64,000 nt of DNA from Cymbidium sinense (taxonomy: Eukaryota > Streptophyta > Magnoliopsida > Asparagales > Orchidaceae), in contig CM038229.1 of the NCBI GenBank assembly GCA_021442155.1, forward strand, positions 97,751,271 through 97,815,270. The letters run 5' to 3'. Shown piece by piece: positions 52,049 to 63,059 of this stretch. The position numbers and the translations under genes were made by a program. The notes under the pieces are model-generated. The model was not told the DNA's origin and did no database searches. It saw only the letters and a program-made list of their open reading frames with translations. How positions within the stretch are numbered: position 1 is the stretch's first letter; each line of letters begins with the position of its first letter.

Positions 52049-55000
52049 AATGTCAATAAAAAAATTGAAGGATAAAATCAATTAAATTCACTCTTAATCT
52101 ATCTAAACTGCACTCAGCCTTCATCTTATTCTTCCCATACCGAAATTTTGCCACATGTCCTCCCATACCACTACCCATGCCACTCCCATCCTTTACAACG
52201 GACAAAATAAAAAATCCCTAATACTATTGAGGTGGGTGAGGTCATCGAGGACGGCAAGTTTCCCTCTCTCATTCCTCTAAGCCGGCTTCTCCCTCCTTTC
52301 GTAAGAGACATGCCGAACTCCCCTCATCTCCCATTCGGTTTTGAAGCCGCCACCTCTACTGTGTATCACTCATACATAGCAGCAAGCCGCAGTTCTCTCT
52401 TTCGAGATAACCTCCAACACGAGCAGCACAGCCTTTGTTCTTCCTCCCATCTCAAACCAGCACCCTCCTTTTCCTCTATCATTCTCGCAAATCTAGCAAG
52501 TTTTCCTCCCTCCCAACTGCATCAAGCTCTCGTCTACATCTCAAGCCTTATAAGCCCTCCATCTCCTCTCTCTTGCTATCAGCATCCATACATTGTAATC
52601 CAAAATCCCCAGTGCCGAGCCAACCTTCCATTCTCGTACAGCTGCTCATCTCTAAGGTTAATCGCAACACACTGCTCCTATTTCATCTCTCCAAGCTGGT
52701 ACGAGAAAACCCATCGATCTATTCCCTAACCACCATCTTTTACACATGTTCTCTATTTTGAGCTGCCACCAAACTCGACTAGGCCCATGGCTTTCTCCTC
52801 ATACCTCACTTCAACCAAAGTCGGCTTACCATCCTATCTTTTGGCCCGATCATTCCAGCTCGCCAATCGCTTCACTCCTAGAGAACTCACGGACCTCCCC
52901 TACACGAGATCAGTTACTCTTCTACTATCCTCCCATCCATTGCTCAGAGTCCTCGATCGCTTATTCTCATAACACTCACTTGTTCCAACTTGCAACCCTT
53001 CCCTATACCTTGGCTGCTATTGTCAAAAGTCTCCAATTTCTTATTTGTTAAAACCACTACCTACTCCTCTCGATTTCGCCACTATACTCAACCAAATCCT
53101 AGTGTCCGTCTCTCCTTCCAAGATCTTGGATGCAAGAGCCGAGCAGTTCCAGCACTCTTTGAATCTCCTCCGAGCTACACACATCCCTCTCCGATCCAGT
53201 GTCCGTGGGCCTTCCTAATCCTAAAATTTAAATTCATTTCCTCAGCCAATCAATCAATTGAATGCTGCCTCGGAAAGGTTACTATTGTTGTTAGTCATTG
53301 AAGAGGTATAAAATATGAGTAAATGTATGAAAATTGTATATTTGTTATTATGCAGGTTTCAATATCTCACTAATACTTAATAGGCGTGGTGGATGAAAGG
53401 CATAGATCATAAAGCCCGCACGCTACGTTGATAATAAAACAGCTTTTGATCACTCCATACGAGACCAAATCACAGATCTTTGAAATTTCATCAAAGTTTT
53501 TGACTTAAATTAAAAATTAATTGGATATTAAATTAAAAATATGAAGTCCTAAAAAAAAATTCATAAAGATTGAATTTAAATAAGCTCAATGAATGTTAAT
53601 ATTAAATAAGAATGAGCTAAGTGAGAATGATTATGGATAAAAATATATGCTAAACATGAGATTGAAATATGATAATAATTGAGCAACACAAGACTAAATA
53701 GCTCATTTACATGCTATTGCAAAAATATAATGGTTTGTTGGCTATGAAGAATTAATTGAACTTTTGGCTTATATTATATCATGTATTAAAATGATTGAAA
53801 GAGAATAAACCAAATGCAAATATGACTTTGAATTCATGTCATACTTATAGGAAGGTTGCATGAAACTAGAAAGGTAATTTTCAAATGAGATATAGCTCAA
53901 ATCAAACTCTAGAGTGAGATTCACAAAGAAAACATTCTTATTTAATCCATATATCGAAATATCTAATTTAAAATGAACTAAAGAAGGCTTCAATTAAACA
54001 TAAAATTGATGCATATGAGATTTGTTGAGTGCTATTTTCAAATTAAAGTGAAAATCAAATGAATTTCAAAATAGATTTTCACCGAAATGAGTAACTGTTA
54101 GCAAGCATAACTAAAGTTCATTAATGACACGTCAAATGATATTTGAGTGAAAAAAATTGATAAGCTAAGTGCAAGCAAAACTATGATGTTTTGGATTTCA
54201 GCTAAATCATTCGTTACAATCTACAATCCTTGTATGCATGAGGCAATACTTAAATTAAATTATACAAATTATATGGAATTTCATTCAATCCAAAATCGTA
54301 AAATTTTTATTCTAATTATGATTTTAAAATCAATCATTTTATTAATTAGATGAAATTATCTAAAACTAAAAATACTTGCATATGTTCGTGATATAGAGAT
54401 TTAGAGTGTAAATTTTAATATCAAAAAGGCGCTAAGTTGGGATTAAATAAAAATATAAAATTAATCTCATAATTTAGAAATAAAATTATCTAAATTATTA
54501 AATACCGCATGGGACCAACCATGTTGAATGTTTAAATTCGCGTGTTTTAGAATGTTGTACGGGTTAAAACCAGATTGAGTTAAATATCTTACGTGAATTA
54601 TGCAAATATTATGAAAAGAAGATAATTGTGAAAGTTTGAGCATATTTTAAAATTTAACATTCTCAATATATACTTATGTATGTATTTTAACAAGTCAACG
54701 TATCCATATGGTGAAAGTTAAGTCCTATTTTGAATAGTCAAATCCTCCTCCTCATGGAGTTGATAAGAGGCGATTCTTTTCAATAAAAATTAAGTGATTA
54801 ATCTCAATAAAATTGCATATAAAAATTAATATAAAGTGACACCTTTAAGTTGATCACATTAAGATCACTCTTTCTTCTTTTGTAAAGCCTTTAACAATTT
54901 TAATATGACTATTTCATGTTTAGAAAGTGAGATATTTAATTTCAAAAATCTTAAAATACAATTACAAGTTTCAATCCATAGATCTAATCCTCCTTCATAG

Positions 55001-57098
55001 AGTAAAGTTGACAAGATCTATATAATAAGATTTCAAAATTGTAGACTAATTCTCTGCAGTAAGAGTAGAGTTGAGAAGATTACAGATAATCTTGTGTTGA
55101 TTGAGAATATTAACCAGGAGGGTTTCTACTATCAAAATTTTCTAAAATCTTCAATGTTAAGTGAAATTCTATCAACTATAAATATTTAAGAAAATTTTAA
55201 AATAAGAAAAGTAATTAAATGAAAATTCATCATAAAAAATATAATAATAATAAATTCATCCATCCGCCGTAATTATTTGTCGGTGACAAATTTAATGTTA
55301 ACTCAAGCTCACAAAAAAGTCAATATCATATTATATATACTATTATATTCATGCTCAAAATGTTACACCACGTACTGTCGCCTGCGTGGTTTGGCCAATA
55401 AGCTCCACATATGAAATGGTACAACCGAGCTTGACCTGGGAGGTTTGGCATGGTTCCTAAATTATGGTTACTACGTACTTGATGTTCCTAATTCTACCCC
55501 TTTGAGTTGTAGATGTAGGTATATTTAATAGGGCATAAAGCTCACTATTAGCTAGAGTGGACTTAAGATTGTCCCCTTTGACAAATATCAATCATAGTCT
55601 ACAAGATTTCCTTCGACCCGTAGTTCTTCGACAAAGATCGGTCTTGAATTCACCCACTCTAGTGGGCCGAAATCATGACTCGAGATGATCTATAGGATCT
55701 TGATCGGGGCGCCATCATTCCACCAATCATATGCTTCAAGCATTTAAAAAAATGATGAATTTCATTAAATTTTAAATTTGAATCGTTATTATACTCTAAG
55801 TAATTAGCGATCTAATGACTCCTTAATCAAACGTTCTCTCTCATTGATTGGGAGGGCAATTAACTAGCTTGCTATAGAAAATCTGAAGCAAATCTAAAGT
55901 CCTCACCAAATGAGAGAAAATCTCAGTAGTGTCTTATTTATCCACTACAAACAATTATCTGCCTTCCAAAATTTCGTCGACAAAATCTATACTCTTATTT
56001 CATCGAGGTTGGTCGCTAATTTTGAGCTCACAAAGAGATTTTTTCTTCTTTTCTTATGACTTGGTATACTTATGAGCATTACTCTTGATTTAACACATCA
56101 AGATTATAGCTTCTTAAATATTGGATCTAATCCTCTCTAAGATATAGACTTTTGATCTTTAGGTAGTTGTGGTATTTTATAATGGTGATTGTAAAGTTGT
56201 TATGAAGAAAATAATTTATTAGAAGTTATTGTGGATATTATAAATATTATTTTTGAAAAAAAATAGACAACTAATTTTTTATAACTATACCACATTAATA
56301 TATCTAATTGTAAAAGAAACTTCCTACCACAAAATTTCTAGAAAGCAATAGCAAAACAAAAATGTGGAAAAAAACAAACAGTAAAAAGCTACCCCAAACA
56401 AACCCTCCGTTGAAGCCAAATCACATACATTGGTATGTTGGTGCTTCGCTGATGTTTTTCTTCTTTCATTTTTTTGTCTCTCTTTCTTTCACATCATTCT
56501 TGACCTTGATGACTCTTCCACTACATGTTATTTGGTTCCATTGTTACAACAAGTTTCTTGATCAATATGATCTGAGGACTTTGAAACATAACAATCAAGT
56601 CAAGGTATTCTAGAATAGACATTAGAGGCTCACAGTTGCTAAGAAAACTCTTAAATCCTGAATTTGAATCCTATAAAAATTCTCATGTTTACAAACAAAC
56701 TAAAGATTCGTAAACTCTCAATCTAGTAAGCATACCCAAAATAAGAGCTAAGCAATCCCAATGAGTACAAAAATGCTACTGGGTATTACACATCATAAGT
56801 TCATCATCCAAAATAAAGCGACTTGGAAGTTGAAACAAACTCCCAGTTTCCAACTACTCTCATCACGCCTCCTAACTCAGCCCCAGTTTCATAATTTTGC
56901 CAAATCGAAACCTTGTAAAGCTCTGTCAAACATAACGAATGCGAACCACAGCATGAAAATATGAACTCACCGAGAACATGGACGGCGAGGCATGACCGAG
57001 TGGCGAGAAAAGCGCTGGCCAGAACACCGGGAGGCAGCAAGCAGAGCGGCGTACACCGCGCCTCTCTGCAGATGGTACTGGTAAAAGTATTTGATCAT
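39584..57098 (-). CDS. Plant O-fucosyltransferase family protein (ten exons)
   Basis: Putative GDP-fucose protein O-fucosyltransferase-like enzyme of the plant family once called DUF246. These are Golgi type II membrane proteins; substrates are mostly unknown. Exons: 57098-56971, 44591-44529, 44420-44339, 44115-44046, 43888-43803, 43710-43508, 41768-41508, 41188-40965, 40895-40700, 39793-39584. All introns are GT-AG. Family motifs in order: a hydrophobic N-terminal anchor, [124 protein letters not shown] and [20 protein letters not shown]. Observed exon length is 1523; adding ten missing bases gives 511 codons including TGA, the usual family length. The start at 57098 is favoured; the same frame is open to an ATG at 57215. 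Confidence 0.93.
40113..40352. mobile_element. MITE-like repeat with long inverted ends (intron 9)
   Basis: The left part GATTTACATGCATATCACAC is mirrored by the right part, which read inverted gives GATTTAAATACATACCACAC. The inner ACATATCTAAYAC also pairs. Related to 57848-58083 and, more distantly, to 40430-40683. Confidence 0.65.
40430..40683. mobile_element. Second MITE-like repeat next to exon 9
   Basis: Left CATTCCTACTACCAAATTATT pairs imperfectly with the inverted right end CTTCCATACCACTAAATTCTT, and ATCTAACACT pairs with TTTAACACTT. It is a diverged member of the same family as its neighbour and ends about 15 bases from the exon 9 donor. Confidence 0.55.
40700..40895 (-). CDS. O-fucosyltransferase exon 9
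   Basis: Encodes [56 protein letters not shown] and NMHNAM. Single bases are missing near 40775-40780 and in the G-run 40719-40724. The donor at 40699 sits about 15 bases from a MITE-like repeat. Confidence 0.92.
40965..41188 (-). CDS. O-fucosyltransferase exon 8
   Basis: Encodes [54 protein letters not shown], then LLLAALG-type text and YLASHK. It has four missing bases at three sites (near 41023, 41000 and 40985). HLRFDKDM/H-S-x-C at its start is the family's active-site region. Confidence 0.9.
41388..41467. repeat. (TA)n microsatellite in intron 7
   Basis: About 80 bases of pure TA between exons 7 and 8, 40 bases from the exon 7 donor. Confidence 0.95.
41508..41768 (-). CDS. O-fucosyltransferase exon 7
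   Basis: Encodes [13 protein letters not shown], then [32 protein letters not shown] and a variable segment ending [12 protein letters not shown]. One T is missing in the T-run at 41727-41729. Confidence 0.92.
43508..43710 (-). CDS. O-fucosyltransferase exon 6
   Basis: Encodes [53 protein letters not shown] and NVLPVLQ. One base is missing at the exon start, in the C-run 43708-43710. Confidence 0.92.
43803..43888 (-). CDS. O-fucosyltransferase exon 5
   Basis: Encodes [20 protein letters not shown] and VNPVWQDS. Acceptor ATGTAG, donor GTAGTG. Confidence 0.9.
44046..44115 (-). CDS. O-fucosyltransferase exon 4
   Basis: Encodes [20 protein letters not shown] and RMG. The DGGLNQQR stretch is the donor-substrate loop conserved in the family. 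The G-run at the donor (44045-44048) is one base short for the phase of exon 5. Confidence 0.88.
44216..44302. repeat. Three perfect 29-bp units in intron 3
   Basis: Units at 44216-44244, 44245-44273 and 44274-44302 are identical, each beginning AATCATTTGTTTTCAGTGCC. Perfect identity suggests recent slippage or unequal exchange. Confidence 0.97.
44339..44420 (-). CDS. O-fucosyltransferase exon 3
   Basis: Encodes [20 protein letters not shown] and IPSATIT, ending one base into a codon. Acceptor TTTTTCAG, donor GTAACT. No frame break. Confidence 0.9.
44423..44455. repeat. (AAAAT)n microsatellite in intron 2
   Basis: Six or so AAAAT units directly next to the exon 3 acceptor (on the minus strand a TTTTA tract leading into TTTTTCAG), where it may serve as part of the pyrimidine-rich tract. 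Confidence 0.85.
44529..44591 (-). CDS. O-fucosyltransferase exon 2
   Basis: Exactly 21 codons, [15 protein letters not shown] followed by ALNSQI, between TTCTTACAG and GTGAGT. No frame break. Confidence 0.9.
46301..47580. repeat. Three tandem ~400-bp units plus older decayed units
   Basis: TATTACAATGTGGTTATTC starts units at 46301 and 46706 (period 405). CTAAATTGTTATTTTATAATC at 46785 recurs at 47181 (period 396). AGTGATC.ATAAGATG.ATTGG and GACCAGCTTCCTACGATGG close the second and third units. Shorter, decayed versions run on to about 47880 and at 48100-48200. Confidence 0.85.
48337..51292 (-). mobile_element. RTE-type LINE, nearly full length
   Basis: Flanked by a perfect 16-bp target-site duplication, CAAAATGAATTTACCC, at 48321-48336 and 51293-51308. 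On the minus strand it has an AP-type endonuclease ([12 protein letters not shown] near 50960; [16 protein letters not shown] near 50860; GGDLNG-like text near 50660, with a base missing). It also has reverse transcriptase ([56 protein letters not shown] at 49350-49740) and a C-terminal [12 protein letters not shown]. It ends in a (TTG)n-type tail at 48337-48357, typical of plant RTE elements. Frames are broken and internal stops occur. It lies in the same orientation as the host gene. Confidence 0.93.
51332..55968 (+). mobile_element. Solo LTR of the Tat/Ogre-like family
   Basis: 4637 bases, starting TGTTAATG and ending CCTTCCA, with AAATT on both sides (51327-51331 and 55969-55973). It is collinear with the LTRs at 11424 and 26191: for example 54340-54560 matches 14720-14960 (GAGATTTAGAGTGTAAATTTTAAT; ACCGCATGGGACCAACCATGTT), and 55395-55440 matches 15335-15375. 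No internal domains are present, so it is the product of LTR-LTR recombination. It is opposite to the host gene. It contains a (TA)n at 52015-52041 and a CT-rich stretch at 52230-53250 that opens long but non-coding frames. Confidence 0.88.
56971..57098 (-). CDS. O-fucosyltransferase exon 1
   Basis: Encodes [20 protein letters not shown], then a hydrophobic anchor and [14 protein letters not shown], and ends at TCG before GTGAGT. One C is missing in the C-run near 57027-57031; supplying it joins the two frames. The next codon, GAG, starts exon 2 in phase, which is the evidence for linking it across the 12.4-kb intron. Confidence 0.8.
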
Positions 57099-57242
57099 TT
57101 TCACCCTTCGCAGCCCCGCTGCCCAAATCGTTTCTAACAAGCGCGCACCTTGGCTCCAAACCCTAACCTTCGTTCCCGATAAAGTGAGTGGCGAAGGCGA
57201 AGTTCGATATCTCATCGACGCCGCACGCCATTCCTTCTATAT

Positions 57243-57281
<39 letters not shown>

Positions 57282-57470
57282 CATCCGGACGCACAATAAA
57301 AAACTAGCTCGAACACTTCCGCGGTGGTTACTTGTTAACTGTTCGCGTGTGTGTCGCTAAGAATGCTGTTTGCTGTTTTGGAAAAGCAGCTGCTGGCATC
57401 TCAACGTCGGTGGAAAGTAGCCGTTGGGGCCAACTGGTTCGAGCCGGCGGTGCATTTAATCCGGTTTATA
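56974..57470 (-). promoter_or_regulatory. O-fucosyltransferase 5' region with (GA)16
   Basis: Upstream of the start codon the minus strand has a pure (GA)16 tract (57248-57279), typical of plant 5' UTRs and core promoters, where BPC/GAGA-binding factors act. The surrounding 57100-57470 is the most GC-rich host DNA on this side. The exact transcription start cannot be read. Confidence 0.5.
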
Positions 57471-57847
57471 AATGGACGGCTCATAGTTATGACTAAGATT
57501 TTATTTTTATTAAGGAGCCATTTGGATTAATGATATCAGAATAATCAATAGAGTTTTAACATCATAATCTTTCAACACCATATAATTAATTAGGTAGAAA
57601 GTACTTGTACGTTATAGAAATGAATAAAATAGCTTATCTTTATTTTTTATATATATTTTATTTTTGTTTTATTCTCTTTAATTTCATCTAAAAATGAGCT
57701 CATTTAATTAATATATAAATATTTTCGTACAAAAAAGTAATATAATATTAATACTTTTCTTCATTGTATTGAGACTGATTTGTGCATTAACTAATTAACT
57801 TCATACTAAACCCGCTTACTTTCACATAGGACTAAGGGTGTATTTAA

Positions 57848-58083
57848 AATAAGAGGATTTACATATATATCACATCAAATTTTCATATTTACATATCTAC
57901 ACCTAAAGTTAGATATTTACTTATTTAACACTTTTCTATGCTTAAAAGGTGCATTTCACTTTTAAAAGTTAATAAAGTAGTATTTTGATGTGATATCAAG
58001 AAGATTATATATGTAAAAATTAAAGTTTAGGTGTTAGATATGTAAATATGAAAATTGACGTGATATATATATAAATCCCCTTA
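57848..58083. mobile_element. MITE with ~55-bp inverted ends
   Basis: Left GGATTTACATATATATCACA...TTTTCATATTTACATATCTA pairs with the inverted right end GGATTTATATATATATCACG...TTTTCATATTTACATATCTA. The family is shared with 40113-40352 in intron 9. It has no coding capacity. Confidence 0.8.
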
Positions 58084-58904
58084 AAATAATTAGGCTATTT
58101 GAAAAATAATAATAAAATTATTACTAAATAAACTGTTATTTAAAAAATTATAATAATTATTATAATTTTTTTTTACTTAAAAAAAGTTAAATCACAGCCT
58201 TTAGTAGCCAATATATTCTGAAAGTTCAGATTTAAAAATATAAATTTTCATCATAAATTTTTTAAAATATAATTGAAATGTATTTTTCAAAGATTATTTT
58301 GTCATCATCGTTGTCCCAAATGCATCTTAAAGATTAGATATATTCATTCATTTCTTTTAGAATAAATTATAAAATTTTGAATTTACATTAGATATACAAA
58401 ATATAAAAGTTAATTTATACACTTTTAAAATAAATTTTATATTAATTATTTTTAATGAAAGTGCTCTGAAATAATCTTTTCTTAAATCAATTTTCAGATT
58501 CATAAGATACTTCTTCGTGTTACACAAAAAAAAAAAGCATTACTATATGTTTAGGCGTAAAGTTGACCTAAAAAATTCTTAATCCAATCTTTAGTTTAAT
58601 TATTGCTGATAGAAAATTTTGACATAATTAATTTGATCAAAATATTATGAGCTATTTTTTCTTAAAATGACACTAAATTTATAAACAAATATTAGTTATA
58701 AATCAAATTTCATATAAAAAAATTAAAGAATATAATAGTTTGCAGGGCAGAACCAGGTACAACTGAGAGAGTCTAATTATTTTTTTTTTTTGAATTTTAC
58801 AATTATTCTTATAACATATAGTCATATAATATAAATTGTAGTTGAATAAATGAAATTCAAACAATAAATACAGATAATATAAATTATCCCACACGCAAGT
58901 TTTA

Positions 58905-59040
58905 GGGCTATTTGGGATCAATTTTATTTTATATTTTATTATTTCACTTTTACGTTAATATTTGTTCTTTAAACGTTATTTTTATTTTTAAAATAATTTT
59001 TAAGTATTTTGAGTATTTTAAAAATAAATATCACTATTAA

Positions 59041-59123
<83 letters not shown>

Positions 59124-59187
59124 TATATATATATATATATATTGAATCAAAATAAAAATAAAAATAAAAGTAATTCCAAACAGCCTC
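58905..59187. mobile_element. Tourist-like (PIF/Harbinger) MITE with TTA duplication
   Basis: Left end GGGCTATTTGGGATCAATTTT and inverted right end GAGGCTGTTTGGAATTACTTTT are flanked by TTA on both sides (58902-58904, 59188-59190), the expected 3-bp duplication. The core is a long (TA)n tract at 59042-59142. Confidence 0.78.
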
Positions 59188-59190
59188 TTA

Positions 59191-60398
59191 GATTGTCTTT
59201 GGGAAAGTTTTATAATTATTATTATTTTATATTATGTCAGGGATTCTATTTGCTGCTACTTTTCTTATTTCCTAAAAGTTTTTTTATGATGACAATTGAT
59301 TTTACAATATAGAATGTGATAATTATAAAAGATAACATTATTTATCAATAATAAATTTGTTGTTATTTTGTAAAAAAATTGGAATAATCTCAAATAAATT
59401 CTAATAGTATGCATTCTTTCATAATTTTATTTCATTTGTTGTGTTCAAAATTTTGATTGGTTTTAATAAATTCATTGCTATTTATTATTATTTTTCTTAT
59501 GAGTTTAGGGTTAAATTAATCAGTTGGACTATAATAACTATCACAAAATATTATTTAATTATTTTTAAAATTGTAATTCTCATAATAGTTTTATTGAAAA
59601 CACTAAACTTACTTTTATGGATCCCAAACGAGTTATAAACCCATATCACTTGGGATATAGTGCAATATTAAAGCTTCCCAATAAGAACAAATCAAAGGGA
59701 TTAAAATCATTTATGTAATTTAATAAAAAAGACGAATATTTTAACACTATAGTCCAAACAATTGCGAAATTTAACAGAGTTTTACATTATAAAAGTCTAT
59801 AACGTATTGTCGACGTAATTGGTATGGTTGGGATAACTTTTACAATATTTTAAATATTGCTTGATTTATTAATTATATAATTATTTACTTAAATGCAATC
59901 TAATGATACTATAAGAATAAATAAAAGTGTATCAAACATTATGATTTTAAAAGTTTTAGAGAACAGCATATTGACGATTAAATAAAGAAAAGAATAAAAT
60001 TAACAAAATCATTAATTTCAATGTTGAATGATAATAAGTTAAAGGTTAATAATTTAGGATTTATTTGACACTGTAGTATTTGAAAGAATAGTATGCAAGA
60101 AAAAGTCGTTGCTTAGAAAATGCGGTAGAGCCTACAATTTTTTTTTATTTTAAAAGTCAAATCAGAATTTTCAAATATACCACAGTAAAGTCAAATTAAA
60201 AATTTATCTTTCTGACAACATATTCTTTAAAGCACAGACAAATCATAGTACCCCAACAGCACTATGATGTGGTGTCAGTATTGTGCCAAAGGCACCCTTA
60301 TTTGACCATCTTTCAATTTTTTTGTAAAGAGTTAATTGTGTGATCAAATTGTTCAGATTAATATTAATTTAGGCATGTGCTTATTTAGCTATCAAAAG

Positions 60399-60400
<2 letters not shown>
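59191..60400. other. AT-rich DNA, no features recognised
   Basis: Short open frames only, such as 59441-59638, which is low-complexity and hydrophobic. I see no conserved protein or repeat structure. Confidence 0.5.

Positions 60401-60472
<72 letters not shown>
60401..60472. repeat. (AT)n microsatellite followed by (GA)n
   Basis: Seventy-two bases of AT, then GGGAGAGAGAGAGAGATGGG at 60480. Confidence 0.95.
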
Positions 60473-60476
<4 letters not shown>

Positions 60477-60559
60477 GTTGGGAGAGAGAGAGAGATGGGC
60501 GTTAAAATAATTTGAGAATATTAAAGTAAAACTTAGAACAAAGCAAAAAAAAATAAAAT

Positions 60560-61070
60560 ACACCATATTTTATATTAAAACTTGAGAACGGAAAAATAGG
60601 AGAGCCACATAATATCAAGAAATCTATTATGAAAAAAAATTGAGCATAATTAAATAAATCACACTTCCGTCAAGTTTTTTTCACTCTAGTGCATGGACAC
60701 TTCCTTCTTCTCAAGAAAAGATTAAAAGGATAACATTAAAAAAATTACCTAAATATAGACTAACAGTCAGAGTGCCAATGCCACTAAATTAGAGCCTAGG
60801 GGCTAGCGGCTTTGTCATTCTACTATTCTACATGAGTTCTAGCATCGCTGACACTGCTCTGTGCATAAGGCTCCGGCCTCACTATCTTCGCTTTGATGCT
60901 CGAGTCCTAATGTCGAATTGTTGCTTGTCCTAGCACCAAGGCACTTGCTTCACTATCTTCCCTGGTGCAATCTCACCTAATCCTAGCACGTAAAACATTG
61001 ACCTTCTAATGCCAAGATGTTATATACCAAAAAGAAATCTCCACCGATAAAATTGAGAAAGTCAACAGTA
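60560..61070. repeat. Dispersed repeat fragment, related to 37740-38220
   Basis: Shares CCTAGCACCAAGGCAC-type words and overall order with the copy at 37740-38220. Diverged; origin unknown. Confidence 0.45.
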
Positions 61071-62320
61071 CATTCTTGATTAATTGATAAAATCAAGCTC
61101 CACAAAATAACAACATAAATAAAATTTTCTTATATATATACACACAAACATATCACACCATAAATTTTTTAATCCAAGCCAACAAATTTTGGATCACAAA
61201 CCTCTAACAATTAATTTTCTTTATTTTTCTATATTTTTTTTGACAATATTCAATTATATATTCTCATAATCTCTCGAATCCCTTATTTTAAAACTCATTC
61301 AATTTTTTGCTTATTAGAGAACATCATTTAAATCATATATTTCATGTCACTTATTACACACTTCGAATCTCACTTTATCATGCTGAGAAACCATTTTCTC
61401 GAAATATTTTAAACAAAATCAATATTTCAAATTTTTAGCCTTTATTATAAAAAAAATTATAGTTCACACCATCACATTCTCCATTTTATGTATAGTTGCT
61501 AATGCCATCTTGTCTGATTAGAGTTATTTACATCTCACAACTTGATTCCAATATATTCAAGAATTTCAGCTCAATAACTTAAAGAAAAATTATTATATAC
61601 GAAATTTTAATATTATTTTATATTCAAATTTTAATAGTATAATATTATATGATACTCATTCAATATATAAATTATATATATTAATATATATATATATAAA
61701 TATACAGGCAATACATTGATTGAATGTTATATAATATTATATTATTAAAGTCTAAATATAAAATTATATCTAAATTTTATATATAATAATCTCCTTTAAA
61801 TCCCCTTATGAACAAACAGGTCAAGAATAAAAAAATTAATCCACCATAGTACAGTTAGAAATTTTAAATTATTATGTTTTTTATCACTATTTAAACTTAA
61901 CAGTTTTGAGTTCCCGTATAAATAAACTACAATATAATAGTAATAATTTTGAATTAGTTTCTCTAAATAGAAAATTTTAAAAAAAACATTTGGCAGAAAT
62001 AAATAAAGAAAATTGAAAATTGTTATTATGTTTTATTTTTATTTTTTATAAACATTTGAATAATTTAATTATAAATTCATATAAATAATATATATCCAGA
62101 CTTAAATTCTTTCAATTAATAACTAAGATGTCTTACACAGTATATATTGTGGCTCTCAAACCTTTTGTCTATATTCATTACTAATTAATCTAAAATTGAA
62201 AAGTTGGAAACTATAGATTAAAGCAATTTTGGATTCACGTTATGAACATGTAGAGAACACTTGAGGTGCATAATTTAATTGTCCAAGTAAATTCCAACCA
62301 CCCTTCACGGGAATTTTAGA
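61071..62320. other. AT-rich DNA, no features recognised
   Basis: Contains short TA-rich palindromic stretches near 61660-61750 (TCATTCAATATATAAATTATAT and its approximate inverse) but no clear gene or element. Confidence 0.4.
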
Positions 62321-62326
62321 ACTTTT

Positions 62327-62490
62327 ATATAAAGGGGAATAATATAATTTTTTTTATTTTAAGAAATTCACATGACAGCTACATAAAGGGGAATAATATA
62401 ATTTTAATTTAATAAATTCACATGAATGTTTACATAAAAGCATAATAGAATTTTTTTATTCAAAAAATTTCACATGACAGTTTATAAAAA
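62327..62490. repeat. Three imperfect ~52-bp tandem units
   Basis: AAAGGGGAATAATATAATTTT at 62331 and 62385, decaying to AAAAGCATAATAGAATTTTT at 62436; each is followed by an (A)ATTCACATGA block. Confidence 0.8.
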
Positions 62491-63059
62491 AGGCAGCTCT
62501 AGCAACTCTCAAGTCTTTTTTTTTTTTTGAAAAAAAAATTAGAATATTATCTTAATAATGGAACAAAAATAAAAAAGACAATAATACAAATTTCAGATTT
62601 TGAAGGACCGACTCGGGAAATTGGTATGCTGATCTAAGGGCACAGCATCTTCACCTTATTTTTTAGTGAAAGAAGACCAATAGTGATATGCAATTTTACT
62701 ATTGTATGAATCACCATCATATTATTGGAGAAGTAGACTTTGCGGTTGTTTAAATTTATTTGTTTATTTAATATGAGCTTCATATTATAACATAACAAAA
62801 ATAATCAGTTCATTTGTATATAACATGAATTGTTCAAAGATTTTTTCATGTTTAATCATAAATTGTTTTAGTTCGTTAATAAAAAAAGTTAATTTAATTT
62901 TAATTCAAAATATGAATTTGATTACTATTATTTTAATATGGTTACTAAAATAATTAACTTTATTATGATTGTTTTAGTGTGGTGATTAAAGTAGTGAATT
63001 TAAACACTGAAAATTTTAGTGAGATTAGCATTTATTTTTAAGTCAAAATAATATTATTT

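Larger units (their letters stand above)
44592..56970 (-). other. Very long intron 1 of the O-fucosyltransferase gene
   Basis: About 12.4 kb between GTGAGT after exon 1 and TTCTTACAG before exon 2. It holds the ~400-bp triplication, a LINE and a solo LTR. 44880-46300 is repeat-like, with GGGGCTGTTTGGTTC near 44900, and carries no gene I recognise. 55974-56970 is plain AT-rich DNA. Confidence 0.75.

Noticed and set aside
52232..52729. 165-codon open frame and overlapping frames to 53301
   Set aside because: This is the CT-rich segment of the solo LTR. Stop codons are rare there because of base composition; there are no motifs and several overlapping frames are open at once.
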